NCBI GenBank assembly: GCA_036271855.1
Contig: DATAZV010000173.1
Span: 1 to 14,082 of the forward strand
Length of the DNA: 14,082 nucleotides
Reading direction: 5' to 3'
DNA from: JAQGMJ01 sp036271855
GTDB taxonomy: Bacteria; Pseudomonadota; Gammaproteobacteria; Burkholderiales; JAEUOS01
Shown: positions 10,799 through 14,082 of the stretch, one piece after another
Numbering within the stretch: the stretch's first letter is position 1
How the letters are laid out: every line of letters starts with the position of its first letter
Notes under the pieces: model-generated
Databases searched by the model: none
Told to the model about the DNA's origin: nothing
What the model saw: only the letters and a program-made list of their open reading frames with translations
Position numbers and translations under genes: made by a program

Positions 10799-13700
10799 AC
10801 CCGTACCAGGGACAGCAGCTTTTCCACGTCCAGCGGCTTGGCGATGTAGTCGTTGGCGCCGGCGGCCAGGCATTTTTCCTGGTCGTCCTTCATCGCCTTG
10901 GCGGTGAGGGCGATGATCGGCAGCTTTTTCCATTCCGGCCGCTTGCGGATCTCGCGCATCGCGGTGATGCCGTCCATCTCCGGCATCATGATGTCCATCA
11001 GCACCAGGTCGATGCCGTTGGGCGGCCCGATGTCCAGGCGCGCCAGGGCGTCGAGCGCCTCGCGGCCGTTGCGCGCCAGCTGGATCTTCAGCCCCTTGGG
11101 CTCGAGCACGGCGGAGAGCGCAAAGATGTTGCGCACGTCGTCTTCCACCACCAGGATGCGCCGGCCGTCGAGCGACTCCTCGCGGTCGCGCGCGACTTTC
11201 AGCATGCGCTGGCGCTCCGGCGGCATCGACGATTCGACCTGGTGCAGGAACAGGGTCACTTCATCGAGCAGGCGCTCGGGCGAGCGCGCGTCCTTGATGA
11301 TGATGGAGCGCGAATGGCGGCGCAGCTTTTCCTCTTCCTCGCGGCTTAAGCTGCGGCCGGTGTAGACGATCACCGGCGGGAAGGAAGTGTCTTCCTGCCG
11401 CGCCATTTTTTCCAGCACCTCGTAACCGGAAAGGTCGGGCAGCTGCAGGTCCATCACCATGCAGTCGAAGGTGGTCTGTTGCAGTTCTTCCAGCGCCGCG
11501 GCGCCGCTATGCACCGCGCTGATCTGCACGTCGGGCGCCTCCAGCAGGGCGCGGATCGATTCGCGCTGGCGGTCGTCGTCTTCCACCACCAGCACCCGGC
11601 GCATGCTTTGCGTGGACTTCGCTTCCAGCCGGCGGAACGCTTCCACCAGCTGCTCGCGGTTCACCGGCTTCAGGGCGTAGCCGATGGCGCCGCGCTCCAG
11701 CGCTTCCTGGCTGTAGTCCATCATCGACACCACGTGCACCGGGATGTGCCGGGTCAGCGGGCTGTGCTTCAGGCGGTCGAGCACCGACAAGCCTGTGTGG
11801 TCGGGCAGGCGCATGTCGAGCAGGATGGCGCTGGGGCGGTACAGCGCGGCGGCGGTGACACCGTCGGAGGCGCTTTGCACGATCACGCACTGGAAGCCCA
11901 TCTCGTGGGCCAAGTCGCGCAGGATGGCGCCGAAGTGGATGTCGTCCTCGATCGCCAGGATGATGCGCGCGTTGGCCGTCAGGCGGTTACGGTCGTCTTC
12001 CACCAGCGGCGGCGCCAGGGAGCCGGAAGACTGCGCCGCGCCGGCGGCGGCGGCGCTGTAGCTTGCGGCGGCGGACACCTCGGCGGGCGTCGAAGGCACA
12101 TAGGCGGGCGCGAAGTCGGGCATCAGGCCGGCCGGCTCCGTGCGCGGCAATTCCCCCGCCCGGCGCTCACCCGCGGCAGGCGCCGGCGGCTGCACCGGCA
12201 TCGTCAGGGTGAACACGCTGCCCTGGCCCGGCGTGCTTTGCAGGGTGATGTCGCCGCCCAGCAGGCGCGCCAGGTCGCGCGAAATGGTCAGGCCCAGGCC
12301 GGTGCCGCCGAACTTGCGATGGGCGCTGCCGTCGACCTGCTGGAAGGCCTCGAACACCAGCGCCTGCTTGTCGCGCGCAATGCCGATGCCGGTGTCGCGC
12401 ACCTCGAAGGCCACCATCTCGGGCGCGCCCGGCGCGCTCACCCCATGGCAGCGCAGCACCACGCTGCCTTTTTCGGTGAATTTGAGGGCGTTGGAGAGCA
12501 GGTTTTTCAGCACCTGGCCCAGGCGCTGGGCGTCGGTCTCGATCTGCGCCGGCGCCGAAGCGTCGACCGCCAGCTCCAGCTTGAGGCCCTTTTGCACGGC
12601 GATCTGGTCGAAGCTTTGCGCCAGTTGCGCCACCGACTTGCGCAAGTCCAGCGTCTCGCGCAGCACCTCCACCTTGCCGGCCTCGATCTTCGACAGGTCG
12701 AGGATGTCGTTGATCAGCACCAGCAGGTCGTTGCCGGCGGAGTAGATGGTCTGGGCGAACTTGACCTGCTCGGGGCTCAGGTTGCCGTCCTTGTTTTCCG
12801 ACAGCAGGCGCGCCAGGATCAGGGTGGAGTTGAGCGGGGTGCGCAGCTCGTGGCTCATGTTGGCCAGGAACTGGCTCTTGTAGGTGGAAGCGCGCTCCAG
12901 CTCGTCCGCCTTTTGCGCCATCTCGCCCTGCGAGCGCGCCAGGTCGTCGCGCTGGTGTTCCAGCAGCTGCGCCTGCTCTTCGAGCTGCGAATTGGTCTGC
13001 TCCAGTTCGGCCTGCTGCGATTCGAGCTGCGCCTGCGAGGTTTTCAGCACCCGGCCCTGTTCCTCCAGTTCCTCGTTGGAGACGCGCAGCTCTTCCTGCT
13101 GCGCCTGCAGTTCCTCGGACTGGCGCTGGGTTTCCTCCAGCAGCTCGACCAGGCGCGAGCGGTCTTTCTGGGTGCGCACGGCGATGGCGGCGACTTCGGA
13201 GACGCGGTCCAGCAGCTCGCGGTCGATCGCATCCAGGCGGCGGAAAAATCCCAGCTCGACCGCGCCGTAGACCACGCCGTCGGCCACCGCCGGGGCCACC
13301 AGCAGTTCGATCGCCGTCGCCCGGCCGGTGGCCGAGCTGACCGGCAGGTAGTCCGCCGGCACCTGGGTGACGTGCAGGGCGCGGCGTTCGCGCGCGGCCT
13401 GGCCGAGCAGGCCGTCGCCGGGATGCAGCGGCTTGTCGCGCAGCTCCGGGTCGAGCGCGAAGCCGGCATGGCGGCGCATCCGTCCGCCGCCTTCGTCGAC
13501 GTAGAACGCGCCGACCTGGGCATTCAGGTAGTGCGCCAGGAAGCCCAGCACCTTGTCGGCCAGCACCTCGATCTTTTGCTCGCCCTGCACTGCCTGGCTC
13601 ATGCCCATCTGGCCGCTGCGCAGCCAGGTTTCGCGTTCGCGCGCCAGGTAGTCGCGCGAAGTCATCGCCGCCGAGATCAGGATCAGCGCCAGCAGCAGCG

Positions 13701-14082
13701 CGCCGCCGCCGATGGTGACGCTGGCGGTGAAGGCGGCGGCGTCCTGCGCCTCGCGCTGGCGCCGCTGCAGCAGGCCGCGCTCTTCGTTCTCGGCCTGGGC
13801 GATGGTGGCGCGCAGGCGCTCCATGTATTCCTTGCCGCGGTCGCTTCTCACCAGGTCGAGCGCGCCGGCGTTGTTGCCGGCGCGGCGCATGTTGATGGTC
13901 TGGGCCAGCTCGTCCAGTTTCAGGTTGGCAGCCTCCACCAGCATCTGGATGCGCGCGATCTGGTTCGGGTTGTCGGCGGTCAGGCTGCCCAGCTTGCTGA
14001 AGGCTTCGGTCAGGTTGGCGCGCGCCGCATTGTAAGGTTCCAGGTAGCGCTCCTCGCCGGTCAGCAGGTAGCCGCGCTGGCC
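10783..14082 (-). CDS. Membrane hybrid sensor histidine kinase CHASE3-TM-GAF-coiled coil-HisKA-HATPase-REC-REC-REC, 5' end outside window
   Basis: There are 1099 codons open from the right edge to the stop at 10783. Counting from the first visible codon, residues 1-105 are the C-terminal part of a CHASE3 sensor (GQRGYLLTGEERYLEPY is diagnostic), so the start codon, first membrane segment and N terminus are missing. A membrane segment is at about 120-140, a GAF domain at 165-306 and a long Glu/Gln-rich coiled coil at 308-400. HisKA carries His411 (MSHELRTPLN). The ATPase domain has Asn527 and Asn531, Asp563-Gly565 and the GGTGLGL loop at 592-598. A Pro/Ala-rich linker (about 630-705) precedes three receivers: Asp756 with Ser786 and Lys805; Asp878 with Thr908 and Lys930 (followed by Asp, not Pro); Asp1030 with Thr1060 and Lys1082-Pro. 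It would sense a periplasmic or envelope signal and feed a phosphorelay. It heads the operon and overlaps cheR by 16 bp. Confidence 0.92.
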   Translation of the reverse strand, partial: GQRGYLLTGEERYLEPYNAARANLTEAFSKLGSLTADNPNQIARIQMLVEAANLKLDELAQTINMRRAGNNAGALDLVRSDRGKEYMERLRATIAQAENEERGLLQRRQREAQDAAAFTASVTIGGGALLLALILISAAMTSRDYLARERETWLRSGQMGMSQAVQGEQKIEVLADKVLGFLAHYLNAQVGAFYVDEGGGRMRRHAGFALDPELRDKPLHPGDGLLGQAARERRALHVTQVPADYLPVSSATGRATAIELLVAPAVADGVVYGAVELGFFRRLDAIDRELLDRVSEVAAIAVRTQKDRSRLVELLEETQRQSEELQAQQEELRVSNEELEEQGRVLKTSQAQLESQQAELEQTNSQLEEQAQLLEHQRDDLARSQGEMAQKADELERASTYKSQFLANMSHELRTPLNSTLILARLLSENKDGNLSPEQVKFAQTIYSAGNDLLVLINDILDLSKIEAGKVEVLRETLDLRKSVAQLAQSFDQIAVQKGLKLELAVDASAPAQIETDAQRLGQVLKNLLSNALKFTEKGSVVLRCHGVSAPGAPEMVAFEVRDTGIGIARDKQALVFEAFQQVDGSAHRKFGGTGLGLTISRDLARLLGGDITLQSTPGQGSVFTLTMPVQPPAPAAGERRAGELPRTEPAGLMPDFAPAYVPSTPAEVSAAASYSAAAAGAAQSSGSLAPPLVEDDRNRLTANARIILAIEDDIHFGAILRDLAHEMGFQCVIVQSASDGVTAAALYRPSAILLDMRLPDHTGLSVLDRLKHSPLTRHIPVHVVSMMDYSQEALERGAIGYALKPVNREQLVEAFRRLEAKSTQSMRRVLVVEDDDRQRESIRALLEAPDVQISAVHSGAAALEELQQTTFDCMVMDLQLPDLSGYEVLEKMARQEDTSFPPVIVYTGRSLSREEEEKLRRHSRSIIIKDARSPERLLDEVTLFLHQVESSMPPERQRMLKVARDREESLDGRRILVVEDDVRNIFALSAVLEPKGLKIQLARNGREALDALARLDIGPPNGIDLVLMDIMMPEMDGITAMREIRKRPEWKKLPIIALTAKAMKDDQEKCLAAGANDYIAKPLDVEKLLSLVRVWMPK

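Noticed and set aside
10799..10933. Longer CheR start at 10933
   Set aside because: It would lie entirely within the third receiver of the hybrid kinase, and its residues are an out-of-frame shadow; the CheR fold begins after the ATG at 10798.
1..14082. Search for CRISPR arrays, tRNA or rRNA genes, transposases and phage genes
   Set aside because: No regularly spaced repeats, cloverleaf-like sequence or matching protein motifs were noticed by eye on either strand.

Overview
The window is GC-rich, densely coded DNA that looks like a betaproteobacterial chromosome. The best guess is Burkholderiales, perhaps Oxalobacteraceae. The guess rests on Cupriavidus-type soluble NAD-linked formate dehydrogenase genes with a divergent fdsR-like regulator, a Bug/TctC-type periplasmic binding protein, an OFA-family carboxylate transporter and palindromic intergenic repeats. 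The family-level assignment is weak. No tRNA, rRNA, CRISPR array, transposase or phage gene was seen.

Left part (1-5307), formate and carboxylate metabolism. On the minus strand fdsG (NuoE-like) overlaps fdsB (NuoF-like) by ATGA. fdsB runs off the left edge just before its expected 4Fe-4S motif. Divergent from them, across a 329-bp control region with several dyads, is a ModE/LysR-like regulator (fdsR-like). It is followed on the plus strand by an RraA-family gene with a GTG start and an orphan Bug-family solute-binding protein. A strong bidirectional terminator closes this block.

Middle part (5349-8196), all minus strand: an OFA-family MFS transporter with an extra C-terminal membrane segment, an unusually AT-rich and repeat-rich upstream region, a rho-independent terminator, a PRC-barrel protein gene, and an intergenic region with several hairpins, including a long near-perfect one.

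Right part (8198-14082), all minus strand and tightly packed: a large membrane hybrid histidine kinase (CHASE3-TM-GAF-coiled coil-HisKA-HATPase-REC-REC-REC, start outside the window), a CheR methyltransferase, a CheB methylesterase without receiver domain, and a soluble kinase with an N-terminal receiver. The genes overlap or are 13 bp apart, so they are almost certainly one operon. No chemoreceptor, CheA, CheW or DNA-binding output is visible, so this looks like a phosphorelay with an added methylation module rather than flagellar chemotaxis.

How the genes may work together (inference): the OFA carrier could move oxalate or formate, Fds oxidises formate to CO2 with NAD+ reduction, and the FdsR-like protein switches fds according to formate. 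The Bug protein and RraA homologue suggest handling of a further carboxylate. The most open-ended part is the CheR/CheB-kinase operon, whose methylation target is not evident but could be the Glu/Gln-rich coiled coil of its own sensor kinase.
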